Shown: positions 1-9,409 of the stretch, piece after piece | Position numbering within the stretch: position 1 is the first letter of the stretch | Layout of the letters: each line of letters starts with the position of its first letter | Source of the DNA: Haliscomenobacter sp040403615 | GTDB lineage: Bacteria > Bacteroidota > Bacteroidia > Chitinophagales > Saprospiraceae | NCBI RefSeq assembly: GCF_040403615.1 | Contig: NZ_JBBAKG010000030.1 | Location: forward strand, 1-64,000 | DNA length: 64,000 bases | Direction: 5' to 3' | Program-made: the position numbers and the translations under genes | The notes under the pieces: generated by a model | Databases searched by the model: none | What the model saw: only the letters and a program-made list of their open reading frames with translations | What the model was told of the DNA's origin: nothing

Positions 1-3
1 TTA

Positions 4-122
4 GGGGCGATAAAAAAATAAATATTCATTTTGCCAAAGAATTAGGTGAGTAAACGGTTCATTTTAAGTGCCTCATCTAATCCTTTGGCTCAAAAAAATG
101 AATATTTATTTTTGCCCACTAC
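4..122. repeat. Palindromic repeat, full copy A
   Basis: This is a long imperfect inverted repeat. The outer arms (about 4-32 and 92-117) begin GGGGCGATAAAA and end TTTTTGCCCACTAC. The inner arms are 33-50 and 72-89, with 16 of 18 positions Watson-Crick paired. The central loop at 51-71 contains AAACGGTTCATTT. The same architecture and a nearly identical loop recur at 30982-31102, with arm changes that preserve pairing. It lies in the intergenic space upstream of the SMP-30 lactonase. It could be a non-autonomous mobile palindrome or a structured RNA or DNA element; no transposase is present nearby. Confidence 0.85.
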
Positions 123-192
123 TTAGCTTTTCTTTGTTTGCTAACCCCAAAACTTTTATCTTCCCTTGAAGAAGTATAAAAGAAAACAAACA

Positions 193-1188
193 ATGAAACA
201 TCAGTTCGTATTGTTCCTGCTGCTCTGCAGCATCAGCCTTTGGAGTCAAAACAAAACCATTGGCAAAATCCATCATTTCGATCCGGCTTGTGCTGCACTT
301 ATCGATGAGCAAGCCAAAATCGAAATCATTGCCGAAGGTTTTGATTGGGCCGAAGGGCCGGTTTGGGTAAAAAACGGAGCTTATCTCCTCTTTTCAGATG
401 TGCCAAAAAACACCATTTACCGCTGGAAAGAAGGAGAACCACTTGCCCCCTTTTTACAGCCCAGTGGTTATACCGGAATTTTGCCTTACAGCGATGAGCC
501 AGGTAGCAATGGCCTGTTGATCAACCTGAAAGGAGAATTGGTCACCTGTGAGCATGGTGATCGCCGGATTGCTGCGATGCCTTTTCAGGGGGGAGGCAAA
601 CGCACCCTGGCCGACAACTTTGAAGGCAAGCGTTTCAACAGCCCCAATGACATCACCCAGCACCCCATAACCGGGGATTACTATTTTACCGATCCACCTT
701 ATGGAATGCCCAAAAAAGAAAAGGACGAAAGCCGTCAAACACCCTGGTTTGGGGTGTACCGGATCGACCCTCAAGGCAAAGTATCTCTGGTGGACAAAAC
801 CCTGGATCGACCCAATGGCACCGCAGTTTCACCAGATGGAAAGACCCTGTACGTAAGTCAAAGCAGTGGCTCACAGCCTTACATCACGGCATATCCAATT
901 GCCGCCAACGGCAAAACGGGCAAAGGAAAAGTAATTTTTGATGGATCTACCTATCTCAAGGAAGGCAAGTATGGGATTTTCGATGGCATGAAAGTGGACA
1001 AATTGGGTAACATTTTTGCAGGAGGAATGGGTGGTATCCTGATTATAGCACCTTCTGGCAATTTACTGGGTCAGATAGACCTGGGGCAATTTACCGCCAA
1101 CTGTGGTTGGGGCGATGATGGCAGCACACTTTACATCACTTCGGATATGTACTTGTGCCGGGTAAAAACCAAAACCGGTGGATGGTAA
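193..1188 (+). CDS. Secreted SMP-30/gluconolactonase-family protein
   Basis: This is a 331-aa six-bladed beta-propeller hydrolase of the SMP-30/gluconolaconase/LRE family, which hydrolyses sugar lactones using a bound divalent metal. The ATG at 193 begins a clear signal peptide (MKHQFVLFLLLCS, cleavage near LWSQ), so the upstream TTG is not used. Metal-ligand motifs are visible: Glu in AEGPVW, Asn in NSPNDI and RPNGT, and Asp in DGMKVD. The predicted location is periplasmic or exported. It stands alone, with a palindromic repeat upstream and the convergent rhamnose genes downstream. The actual substrate cannot be read from the sequence. Confidence 0.88.
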   Translation: MKHQFVLFLLLCSISLWSQNKTIGKIHHFDPACAALIDEQAKIEIIAEGFDWAEGPVWVKNGAYLLFSDVPKNTIYRWKEGEPLAPFLQPSGYTGILPYSDEPGSNGLLINLKGELVTCEHGDRRIAAMPFQGGGKRTLADNFEGKRFNSPNDITQHPITGDYYFTDPPYGMPKKEKDESRQTPWFGVYRIDPQGKVSLVDKTLDRPNGTAVSPDGKTLYVSQSSGSQPYITAYPIAANGKTGKGKVIFDGSTYLKEGKYGIFDGMKVDKLGNIFAGGMGGILIIAPSGNLLGQIDLGQFTANCGWGDDGSTLYITSDMYLCRVKTKTGGW

Positions 1189-1208
1189 ACATCAGTCAAC
1201 AAAGTCGG

Positions 1209-2063
1209 CTATAACAACCCCAAGCATTCCAGCAAACTATCTCGCCAATACGGAATATCCAATCCAAATGCAGACTTGATCTTGCTTTTGTTTAAAACAC
1301 TGAAGTGAGGTCGAGCAGCAGGGGTTGGGTATTCCGAACTGGGAATGGGCTCAACCTTGCAGGGTATCCCATTTAAATCAAAGATGGCCTTGGTAAAATC
1401 GTACCAACTGCATACCCCTTCATTGCTGTAATTGTAAATTCCGCCTTGATTGGCAGGCCAACCCTTCAACAACAATTGAAGGGTCACCCGAGCGAGGTCG
1501 CGGGCATAGGTCGGTGTGCCAATCTGGTCGTTTACAATCCGCAACAAATCCCTTTCTTTGCCCAAGCGGAGCATGGTTTTAACAAAATTTTGGCCAAAAG
1601 AAGAATAGACCCAGGATGTGCGAAAAACCAATGCTTCCGGATGTGCCGCCATCACCCGCAAATCTCCAGCCAATTTGCTCTGAGCATATACACTTTGAGG
1701 CGTGGTGGGATCGGTTTCCAACAAAGGTCGATCCATGCCGTTGTGGTACACATAATCTGAAGAATAATGGATAAATGCCGCTCCCTTGGCATGGCAGATT
1801 TTGGCAAGCTGTTCTGCTGCATCGGCATTGATCGAATACGCCAATTCCTGCTCTTGCTCGGCTTTGTCAACCGCCGTATAGGCTGCACAATTGATGCAGG
1901 CATCAATTGTCGTTTCGTTCAAAAAACGCTCTATTTCAGCTGATTGGGTAAGATCAAGTGTTGCCCGATCCACCGGAATGAACTGAATGCTTGGAAATTC
2001 TGATTGTAGCGCTTGAAGTTCGCGACCAATCTGGCCGTTTGCTCCAGTGATGAGAACGAGCAT
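1209..2063 (-). CDS. rfbD: dTDP-4-dehydrorhamnose reductase
   Basis: This short-chain-dehydrogenase-like enzyme (284 aa) carries out the last step of dTDP-L-rhamnose synthesis, reducing dTDP-4-keto-rhamnose with NAD(P)H. The start at 2063 puts the nucleotide-binding GANGQIG motif at residues 7-13; the longer frame only adds sequence overlapping rfbC. The catalytic Tyr126-xxx-Lys130 pair (YAQSK) is present, as are the SSDYVY and RTSWVY signatures. It sits 10 bp downstream of rfbC in the der-rfbC-rfbD run on the minus strand. The rfbA and rfbB genes of the pathway are not in the window. Confidence 0.95.
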   Translation of the reverse strand: MLVLITGANGQIGRELQALQSEFPSIQFIPVDRATLDLTQSAEIERFLNETTIDACINCAAYTAVDKAEQEQELAYSINADAAEQLAKICHAKGAAFIHYSSDYVYHNGMDRPLLETDPTTPQSVYAQSKLAGDLRVMAAHPEALVFRTSWVYSSFGQNFVKTMLRLGKERDLLRIVNDQIGTPTYARDLARVTLQLLLKGWPANQGGIYNYSNEGVCSWYDFTKAIFDLNGIPCKVEPIPSSEYPTPAARPHFSVLNKSKIKSAFGLDIPYWRDSLLECLGLL

Positions 2064-2073
2064 GGCTTTTGAT

Positions 2074-2628
2074 TTAGGGTTTACGAGCGCCCCGGTGAGC
2101 TCCGAAATAAGGAAGAATCTTGTCTTTATCGGAAAGAATCGCCTGATCCAGGTCAATTTCCCAATCTATTTTCAAATCTGGGTCATTGTAATGAATCCCA
2201 CCTTCGTGTTCTTTTGAGTAGAAATTGTCGCATTTGTAAAAGAACTCTGCCGTATCACTAAGTACCACATAGCCATGTGCAAATCCACGGGGAATGTACA
2301 ATTGCTTTTTGTTCTCCGCACTTAGCCGAATACAAAAACACTGCCCATAAGTAGGTGAATCATTGCGAATATCTACAACAACATCCAGCACCTCTCCCTC
2401 CAATACCCGCACTAGTTTGGCCTGAGCATGAGGCTCCAACTGGTAATGCAGGCCACGCAACACCCCAAAAGTGGAGCGGGCCTGATTGTCTTGCACAAAA
2501 ACGGTTTGAATACCCGCTTCTTTGAACGTACTGGCATTAAACGCTTCAAAAAAGTAGCCGCGTTCATCCTTCCAGACTCTGGGTTCAAAAACCAGTAAAT
2601 CAGGGATTGGTGTAGGGAGAAATGGCAT
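2074..2628 (-). CDS. rfbC: dTDP-4-dehydrorhamnose 3,5-epimerase
   Basis: This RmlC-type cupin (184 aa) epimerises dTDP-4-keto-6-deoxyglucose at C3 and C5. The conserved features are the KDERGYFFE start, RGLHYQ with catalytic His61, IPRGFAHGY, and the catalytic Tyr131 in FFYKCDN. The length is typical of the family. It lies 6 bp after der and 10 bp before rfbD, so co-transcription is likely. The rhamnose donor could feed the exopolysaccharide or O-antigen pathway suggested by the sugar transferase at 15-17 kb; that link is inference. Confidence 0.96.
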   Translation of the reverse strand: MPFLPTPIPDLLVFEPRVWKDERGYFFEAFNASTFKEAGIQTVFVQDNQARSTFGVLRGLHYQLEPHAQAKLVRVLEGEVLDVVVDIRNDSPTYGQCFCIRLSAENKKQLYIPRGFAHGYVVLSDTAEFFYKCDNFYSKEHEGGIHYNDPDLKIDWEIDLDQAILSDKDKILPYFGAHRGARKP

Positions 2629-2634
2629 AATTAT

Positions 2635-3939
2635 CTATTTCTGACGGAAGAAAATGGTGATCGGTACGCCTGTAAAATTATAATTTTTCCTCAATTGATT
2701 CTCCAAAAAGAACTTATAATTTTCCTTAATGTGTGTTGGGTGGTTGCAAAAGAACGCAAAAGCCGGATACGCCAAAGGCAATTGAGTAATGTATTTGATT
2801 TTGACGAATTTCCCTCGGTGTGAAGGCGGCGGTGTTCTTTCGATTACATCCAGCAACAGTTCATTCAATTCTGAGGTTTTTACTTTCCGGTTGCGGTTTT
2901 CAAATACCTCCAATGCCACTTCAATGGCGCGGAAAATCCGCGTCTTTTCGTGAACCGAAACAAACACCACGGGCACATCCGTGAAAGGCGAAATGCGCTC
3001 CTTGATTATTTTTTCAACATCTCGCGCTGTATTGGTTTGTTTTTCAACCAGATCCCATTTGTTGACCAAGAGTACAATCCCTTTGTTTCTTCGTTGCGCC
3101 AAGCGAAAAATGGCTTGATCCTGCGATTCCACCCCCGTTTGCGCATCGATCATCAGGATACAAACATCACACTCTTCGATGGCTTTGATGGCGCGAAGTA
3201 CGGAATAGAATTCCAGGTTTTCGTGTACTTTGGCTTTCTTCCGAATCCCTGCGGTATCTACCAGAATAAACTCCTTGTCAAATTTGGAATACAGAGCATC
3301 GATTGAATCGCGGGTAGTACCGGCAATTTCAGTTACGATGTTGCGGTCTTCGCCTAGCAATGCATTGGTCAACGATGACTTGCCGACGTTGGGCTGGCCC
3401 ACTATGGCAAAACGAGGAAGTCGGTTTTCTTGCGGCAATTCATCTGCACTGAGGTGATCTGCTACTGCGTCCAGAATTTCGCCGCTGCCACTGCCCGTGA
3501 GTGCGCTCAGGAAAAAAGTATTTTCAAAGCCCAAACTCCAAAATTCGTTGGCTTCAAACAAACGCTGGCCATTGTCTACTTTGTTGACCACCAAAAAAAC
3601 TGGTTTCTTGCTGCGGCGCAGCAGGGAAGCGACTTCTTCATCCAAGTCGGTAATGCCAGTAGTTACATCCACCAAAAAAATGATAACCGTAGCCTCTTCG
3701 ATGGCTATTTTGACTTGCTCGCGGATGGCCGCTTCAAATACGTCGGTCGAATCGGGCACAAAGCCTCCGGTATCTACAACGGTGAAATTCTTGCTGTTCC
3801 AATAACTGGTACCATATTGGCGATCCCGGGTTACCCCAGAAATGTTGTCAACAATGGATTGGCGCTCGCCAATCAAGCGATTAAAAAAAGTAGATTTTCC
3901 AACGTTAGGACGGCCTACTATAGCGACGATATTGCTCAT
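2635..3939 (-). CDS. der: Ribosome-assembly GTPase Der (EngA)
   Basis: This tandem-GTPase protein (434 aa) acts in 50S ribosomal subunit maturation. The two G domains each carry a P-loop (GRPNVGKS at 9-16, GQPNVGKS at 181-188), a G3 motif (DTGG at 56, DTAG at 228) and an NKxD motif (NKVD at 119, and NKWD). A KH-like C-terminal domain follows, ending PITIFFRQK. The length is normal. It is the first gene of the der-rfbC-rfbD run. A -7 promoter match lies 26 bp upstream of the start. Confidence 0.98.
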   Translation of the reverse strand: MSNIVAIVGRPNVGKSTFFNRLIGERQSIVDNISGVTRDRQYGTSYWNSKNFTVVDTGGFVPDSTDVFEAAIREQVKIAIEEATVIIFLVDVTTGITDLDEEVASLLRRSKKPVFLVVNKVDNGQRLFEANEFWSLGFENTFFLSALTGSGSGEILDAVADHLSADELPQENRLPRFAIVGQPNVGKSSLTNALLGEDRNIVTEIAGTTRDSIDALYSKFDKEFILVDTAGIRKKAKVHENLEFYSVLRAIKAIEECDVCILMIDAQTGVESQDQAIFRLAQRRNKGIVLLVNKWDLVEKQTNTARDVEKIIKERISPFTDVPVVFVSVHEKTRIFRAIEVALEVFENRNRKVKTSELNELLLDVIERTPPPSHRGKFVKIKYITQLPLAYPAFAFFCNHPTHIKENYKFFLENQLRKNYNFTGVPITIFFRQK

Positions 3940-3964
3940 ATAATGATGTATTCAGAAAAGGCGG

Positions 3965-3972
3965 CAAAGATA
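3965..3972 (-). promoter_or_regulatory. Candidate -7 element for der
   Basis: On the minus strand the site reads TATCTTTG, an exact match to the Bacteroidota -7 consensus TAnnTTTG. It would give a leader of about 20 nt before the der start. No good -33 TTTG was found at the right spacing. Confidence 0.45.
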
Positions 3973-4152
3973 GCAACAAACCTCAGTTTTTTAGCTTAAA
4001 TTTTCCTCAATTTTAAGGACTTAGGTAAATAACTCTTGCATTTGTTCAAAAATACAGTTTTTTGTCCACATAAAGCAAACTGGATTTCGGTATGCATTGA
4101 TTATCATTGATTTTTATTTACCTTTTGCCAGGATACACATGCTGATTTAAGA

Positions 4153-6138
4153 ATGAAAAAAGCTCAGATTGTACTGGTTATTTTCTGCTTTCTGGCAGAA
4201 TTACTTCTTGGAGGAGATCGCTGCTGTGGGCAAGGATTTACTACCTTTCAAATTCGAAAAACGGCTCCCGCTTTTGACTCCATAAAATTGTGGAACGAGC
4301 TACATATCCTGGAGTCTGACCTGCCTTTATCCCTTGAACAAGCCCTTACAAAATTCAACTATGGGCAGGGTAAATCATTAAGTAACCAGCGACCATTTAA
4401 ATTCAAAAGTAAATTTTTGCGCGGATTCTATGAATATTGGCTGCTTTTTCAAGTTGAAAATCTTAGCGAAAAGCCTTTGGTCTTGGTCATTGAGCAGCCT
4501 TTTATCAAAAAAGCCTGGGTTGAGGAAAAGGGGAAAATACGCAGTTTGCCAAAATCAAAAGGTACAAACCAAGGATCATTGTTTTCTTTATCCAAAGGAA
4601 AAACTTATTGGTTTCCCCTTGCGGTTGGACAAAAACACCAGTTCTACTTGTATGTAAAGGACTTAAAAGTTGATAAAGACCTCAGCCCTGTATTGTGGAA
4701 CGAGGATAGTTACAACACTTCACGGTATGACCAACATAAAAGCATAGTTGTTGGTCAAAGCATCTTTCTAGGCCTATTTTTTACGTTGGCAATCATTTCT
4801 TCCATTTTCTTTTTATCCAGGCGACGTCCTGCTTTCGGGTGGTATTCCATCTTCAAATGGAGCCTGGCGCTTTATTTTTTGCAAGAAGTCACTGAATTTA
4901 ATGTGATTTATAATGCATTGCCTGCTCGTTATGAATGTACTATAATCAAGGCAGGCTTATTGGCTTCTGTATTTTATGCTTACTTGCAATACGTTCGATA
5001 TTTTGTAAAAGGCCGCCCTGGTTCTGAAAAAATAGAGTCGATTTACTCCAGGTATGCCTGGTTTTTAGCGGGTTATTTTTTAATCGATTTGATCTTGCAG
5101 TTTTTAAACCAACTCTACCTCAGTTGGGTCTTTGTTTACTTTTTTTTATGGATAGTTGTACTCCACAGCATTCGGGTGATCGGATTGCTAGGGAAAATTC
5201 ATTACCCGCCAGCCAAATATTTGTTTCGAGGAACAGTTGCTTTAATTTCTGGTTTTTGCCTGTCTTTACTTGGATTTACGTTTTTTGACGAACAGATGAT
5301 CCATTATCAGGGTGTTGAATTGGGCTTTTTGCCCCTAGGCTTAGGGGGCGTATTGGAAGGCATATTTTTCTTCATCAGTTTAGGTGAACTGGAAAAAAAC
5401 TGGCTTCAAGAGCGACTTGCTTACCAAACTCGCGAAACCAGAGCCCTCAACGCGCGACAAATCCACGAACACCTGCTTCAGATCAACCTGGAACAGGAGC
5501 TTTCGGCCATCAAAAGACAACTTGATACCCAAGAGCAGGAAATCTTGAGCAACCAGGAGGCTGACATTAAAGATCAACGTGCATTGGCTTACAAACGATT
5601 GCAGTTAAGAACACTCCGTTATGGTTTTTTGGCACAAACCAGCGACAACATCCTCCAACAGTTGAATCAGCATGTAGCCAATGACCAGGTATTGATCGCA
5701 GACGAACAGCTAACTCGTTTTGGTGGTTTTATTCGAGACCTGCTTTTTTTGGCAGCAGAACCCTCACTTGCCATTCAAACCGAAATCAATCTTTGCAAGC
5801 GACTGGCACAACTCAACCATTTTCAAATTGGGTTTCCAGCATCGGCATTACAGCCACACTGGAAATGTCCTTCATTGCTTTTTTTATCCTTGGTGTACCA
5901 CAGCATGAAGCTGTTGCCCAAAAATGCACAAGCAGTTTCGTTGCATCAGGAAGAATATGAAGATAACGTGCTGTTGCGGTTTGAATCCCATTGGCCTCCC
6001 TTTAATCTTGCCGAAAACAACCATGAAATTTGGGTCGATGCACTGGAACAGTTGGCAAATTTCAACCAAGGAGCAGGTTTCATCGGTGTGTTGTCAAAGG
6101 CTGAAAATGGATGGACGGTTTCCTTTGAAAAATCTTGA
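4153..6138 (+). CDS. LytS-like 7TM sensor with degenerate kinase domain
   Basis: This is a 661-aa membrane protein built like the next gene. It has a signal peptide (1-27), an extracellular region at 28-195 resembling a 7TMR-DISM sensor, about seven hydrophobic segments (200-410), and a coiled coil at 410-480. Where a LytS-type kinase would carry its phospho-acceptor PHF box, this protein reads YGFLAQTSDN (490-499) and lacks the histidine. No N-box (LLLQPxxENAIKH) is visible in the remaining 160 residues. It is therefore probably a pseudokinase or scaffold. It opens an apparent operon with an intact kinase (107 bp gap) and a LytTR regulator. The kinase relationship is inferred from layout rather than strong motif identity. 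Confidence 0.7.
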   Translation: MKKAQIVLVIFCFLAELLLGGDRCCGQGFTTFQIRKTAPAFDSIKLWNELHILESDLPLSLEQALTKFNYGQGKSLSNQRPFKFKSKFLRGFYEYWLLFQVENLSEKPLVLVIEQPFIKKAWVEEKGKIRSLPKSKGTNQGSLFSLSKGKTYWFPLAVGQKHQFYLYVKDLKVDKDLSPVLWNEDSYNTSRYDQHKSIVVGQSIFLGLFFTLAIISSIFFLSRRRPAFGWYSIFKWSLALYFLQEVTEFNVIYNALPARYECTIIKAGLLASVFYAYLQYVRYFVKGRPGSEKIESIYSRYAWFLAGYFLIDLILQFLNQLYLSWVFVYFFLWIVVLHSIRVIGLLGKIHYPPAKYLFRGTVALISGFCLSLLGFTFFDEQMIHYQGVELGFLPLGLGGVLEGIFFFISLGELEKNWLQERLAYQTRETRALNARQIHEHLLQINLEQELSAIKRQLDTQEQEILSNQEADIKDQRALAYKRLQLRTLRYGFLAQTSDNILQQLNQHVANDQVLIADEQLTRFGGFIRDLLFLAAEPSLAIQTEINLCKRLAQLNHFQIGFPASALQPHWKCPSLLFLSLVYHSMKLLPKNAQAVSLHQEEYEDNVLLRFESHWPPFNLAENNHEIWVDALEQLANFNQGAGFIGVLSKAENGWTVSFEKS

Positions 6139-6245
6139 TGGTGACCCAATCAAGGGCAATTGTTTAATGAAAACTTGATTTTGTTAAAACAGTTGGCTAC
6201 GGATCTTTTAAATAGTTTAATATCGCAAAACTAATAACAGCTTGT

Positions 6246-8315
6246 ATGCAATGGAAGCTCGGCATCGTATTCTTTTATTGCCTGTGCTTGGTTCATGGCT
6301 TGTCTCTGGCAAATCCTGCGGTTGATGCCAGTGTGGTACTTAAACAACCCATATCCTACAAAAAACTGGGCTATCCTTTTGCCCCACAAATGCTGGAATA
6401 CCCCAAAGGGCTTCTGGTTACACCAAAAACAATAACAACCTGGTACCAAAACAAAAAGAACGCACCTTCTATTCAAAAAGATCAAATCCCAGCAGATGGC
6501 AAACGGATTCTTAGCGTTTTTGTACTTAATAATCCAACTCAGAATCTTTGCCAGCTCATCTTGCCGCTCCCCAGTTTAAAAACCCGGCTGAAATTTGGCA
6601 TGATCGTTTCCAATCAGCAGCACCTTAAGCACTTTTACAATGAAATCGAAAGCTGGAAGGTTCAGGATTACCGTTCACTGATTTATCGGCCAGAAGAAGG
6701 AAAAGTATTGTTGACCATTCCTCCTCAACAACAGGTTACGGTTTTCATCATTTGCAATGTGGCCAAAAAGCATGAATACGTACTCTACAGCGCCAAGGGT
6801 TATCAGCAACTTACGGCTACCCCAGCTTTGAATTATTTGATGTTTTATGTGGCTTTGTTGAGTTTCATGGGCGTTTCGATTCTATTTGGTTTCCTCCAAT
6901 TTCTCCAGCAGCGAGACTACGCTTATTTTTACTACGCCCTCTACATGAGCCTGATGTCGTTTCTTATTTTTCGACGACTGGAAAAAATCAATCCATACCT
7001 CGATTTGGGACTTTACGTCGAGGGAAGTGCCTGGTGGTGGGAACACGCAAGAGCGCCCATTTACATTCTTTCATTTGTTGCCTATCAGATGTTTATCTTA
7101 TTCATGTTTAAGGGGAAGATAACTTGGCCCTGGTTTCGAAATTTTATTTATTATGCAAATCTCGCTTTGGTAACCATCGCGCCGCTTCAATACGTTACCA
7201 AGTACTATTGGGAAAGGTTGGATTTCATGCAAGCCATCCTTGCACCTTTGTCTATTTTCTGGCTATGGGTTTTCTACCAATTGTACCGGCAAAAACTGGA
7301 TACCATGGTCAAATGGATCTTAGCGGGTTCGCTGATCGCGGTGTTGGGCGCATTAAGTGGCAATTTTATCGGAACAAGAATAGGACATGAAAGCCCTCTG
7401 ACTTTTTTACACTACGGAGATCTGCCGCTCCACCTTGCCGTAGTCCTGGATGTTTTGTGTTTAACCGTAGCACTCAGTTTTCGACACCACGCATTTCTCA
7501 GAGAACGCAATGATGCCCAATTTTTGGCTTTAAAAACAGCCAAAGAAAATGCACTGCTCGCAAAAGAGATGAGCGAACAAAAGCAAGAGGAACTGTTGCA
7601 AAGAAAAACCGAACTCCAACTACAAAGCAAGAACCTAATCAACCAACGCATTGAAGCGCTAGAAACTCAAAAACAACAGACACTGGCAGAAACAGAACTA
7701 CTGGCCCTTCGGGAACAACTCAAGCCTCATTTTGTCGCCAACTGCATCAATTCCATCCGGAATCTCATTGCAAATGAAAAAGCTGCCGATGCGAGTCTCT
7801 ATTTGTCAAAATTGGGCATTCTTTTGACCCAGATCTTTGAATTGACCGAAAAATCAGCCATACCCCTCCGTGAAGAGCTCGAATTATTAAAATTGTATCT
7901 TGATTTGGAAAAATTGCGTTTCCGCGAACGCTTCAAAGTGATTTTTGACATCGATCCCTCCGTTCCGCTGAATGCATTTACCTTGCCCCCCTTGCTCTTA
8001 CAACCTTTTGCAGAAAATGCCATCAAACATGCATTTAAGGACAATACGCCAGGTCAAGAATTGAAAATCTCGGCAACCTCGCTGAATCAAAGGGTCGTGC
8101 TTTCGATTGAAGACAATGGAATTGGACGATTGGCCACAGCAAAAAACAGTGAAATGTCCCAACAAAGCTCAGGCGTGGGAATGGGTTTGTGCGCTGATCG
8201 GCTTCAGCTGTTCAACGAACGTTTCAACTTTGTCTCAATAATCAACATAGTTGACCTGGAATATCAGGGTAGCCCAAGTGGTACCCGCGTAGAACTGCAT
8301 TTTTTAACCCCCTAA
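6246..8315 (+). CDS. LytS-type sensor histidine kinase with 7TM module
   Basis: This 689-aa protein has a signal peptide, an extracellular domain (about 25-195), a multi-spanning membrane region (196-415) and a coiled coil (418-485). A His_kinase domain follows with the H-box LKPHFVANCINSI (acceptor His495). The HATPase domain has an N-box LLLQPFAENAIKHAF (Asn591) and the G-box DNGIG. It should autophosphorylate and pass phosphate to the LytTR regulator encoded 11 bp downstream. It is the catalytically intact partner of the degenerate paralogue upstream. The sensed signal is unknown. Confidence 0.9.
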   Translation: MQWKLGIVFFYCLCLVHGLSLANPAVDASVVLKQPISYKKLGYPFAPQMLEYPKGLLVTPKTITTWYQNKKNAPSIQKDQIPADGKRILSVFVLNNPTQNLCQLILPLPSLKTRLKFGMIVSNQQHLKHFYNEIESWKVQDYRSLIYRPEEGKVLLTIPPQQQVTVFIICNVAKKHEYVLYSAKGYQQLTATPALNYLMFYVALLSFMGVSILFGFLQFLQQRDYAYFYYALYMSLMSFLIFRRLEKINPYLDLGLYVEGSAWWWEHARAPIYILSFVAYQMFILFMFKGKITWPWFRNFIYYANLALVTIAPLQYVTKYYWERLDFMQAILAPLSIFWLWVFYQLYRQKLDTMVKWILAGSLIAVLGALSGNFIGTRIGHESPLTFLHYGDLPLHLAVVLDVLCLTVALSFRHHAFLRERNDAQFLALKTAKENALLAKEMSEQKQEELLQRKTELQLQSKNLINQRIEALETQKQQTLAETELLALREQLKPHFVANCINSIRNLIANEKAADASLYLSKLGILLTQIFELTEKSAIPLREELELLKLYLDLEKLRFRERFKVIFDIDPSVPLNAFTLPPLLLQPFAENAIKHAFKDNTPGQELKISATSLNQRVVLSIEDNGIGRLATAKNSEMSQQSSGVGMGLCADRLQLFNERFNFVSIINIVDLEYQGSPSGTRVELHFLTP

Positions 8316-8326
8316 AATCTAGCTTT

Positions 8327-9058
8327 ATGATGATCAAAACCATCCTTGTTGATGACGAACAAGATGAACTTGATGTTTTGGAACGCGATTTATTGAACCA
8401 TTGCCCAGATGTGGTCGTTGTCAAAAAATTTCGCTCTGCCATTGAAGCGAAAGCCGCCGTGGCAGAACTTCGACCCGATCTGATCTTTTTGGATATTGAA
8501 ATGCCTGAGATAAAAGGCATTGACTTGGCCAAAAGTTTGAAGAACGAAGGGCATTCTTCAGCGATTATTTTCGTAACGGGCTACCCTCAATTTGGCGCGC
8601 AGGCTTTTGAAGTAGAAGCCATTGATTTTTTACTTAAACCCGTAGAATCAGACCGCTTGAAACAGGCCATCGAAAAATACCTGGGCCACAACCTGCAAAG
8701 CCAAATTGCAGAACTGAATAAAAAAGCACCCACCTTTATTCGCATCTCGAGCCAATCCGGATTTGATCTGTTGAAGATAAAAGACATCAGCTACCTTAAA
8801 GCAGATGGCGCCATTACCCGATTTTTCATGGCAGACAATCAAGCTGTTGGTGCAGGAAGAAACTTGGGGATTTTTGAAAAGGCGCTTTCAGGACAAGGGT
8901 TTTTCAGAGTCCACAGTGGCTATTTGGTCAACTACCGATTTTTGCATCATTATGACAACCGTGAATCCTGTATCATCCTCAATACCGGGGCCAAAATCCC
9001 AGTTGCGCAACAACGCTTGCGGGATTTTTTGATTTGGGTTGATTCGTTTACCGTTTAA
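8327..9058 (+). CDS. LytTR-family response regulator
   Basis: This 243-aa two-domain transcription factor has a receiver domain at 1-125, with the acidic pair at Asp9 and Asp10, phospho-acceptor Asp56 in FLDIEMP, and Lys104 in LLKPVE. A LytTR DNA-binding domain follows (about 135-240), with motifs around YLKADGAITR and FFRVHSGYLVN. It is 11 bp from the kinase gene, so the two are almost certainly a cognate pair. No target operator could be identified in the window. Confidence 0.93.
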   Translation: MMIKTILVDDEQDELDVLERDLLNHCPDVVVVKKFRSAIEAKAAVAELRPDLIFLDIEMPEIKGIDLAKSLKNEGHSSAIIFVTGYPQFGAQAFEVEAIDFLLKPVESDRLKQAIEKYLGHNLQSQIAELNKKAPTFIRISSQSGFDLLKIKDISYLKADGAITRFFMADNQAVGAGRNLGIFEKALSGQGFFRVHSGYLVNYRFLHHYDNRESCIILNTGAKIPVAQQRLRDFLIWVDSFTV

Positions 9059-9409
9059 GTTTTTTTGAATTTATATTGTTATTCCTGAATCAACCTTAGT
9101 TGTTAAGAGAAATCTGTCAATCATTTTTTTTGCATCAATTTGCATGTGTACATACTCTACATTTGATACTGTAAAGCATCGCTAACACCTAATCCCTAAA
9201 TTCCATACTATTAGGTAAAGCTAGACTACCAGCTTTTGAATCCTTGCATATTATTCCCTTTGTAAAACCAAGCACCTTTCCCACTCGCTGCGGTAAAGCA
9301 ATAGAACACTGAAATACACATTCCAATTTTCCTGTTATCGCAGGGCATTTTTTTCTCTTCTTATTCTGACTTCTTATTGTAAGTTTGCAGTCAAATCAAC
9401 TGCACTGCT
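9059..9409. other. Intergenic region without a gene
   Basis: No convincing reading frame is present on either strand. It contains a short inverted repeat (ACCTAAT at 9187-9193, ATTAGGT at 9210-9216) and the ribE promoter candidate near its right end. No FMN riboswitch core was recognised, although the next gene is a riboflavin gene. Confidence 0.6.
9380..9387 (+). promoter_or_regulatory. Candidate -7 element for ribE
   Basis: TAAGTTTG matches the TAnnTTTG consensus and lies 22 bp before the ribE ATG. No clear -33 TTTG was found at the expected spacing. Confidence 0.45.

Noticed and set aside
106..312. Minus-strand frame at the left end
   Set aside because: It runs antisense through the SMP-30 gene start and the repeat; no family resemblance.
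9059..9409. FMN riboswitch before ribE
   Set aside because: No conserved RFN core or aptamer-like GC arms were found.
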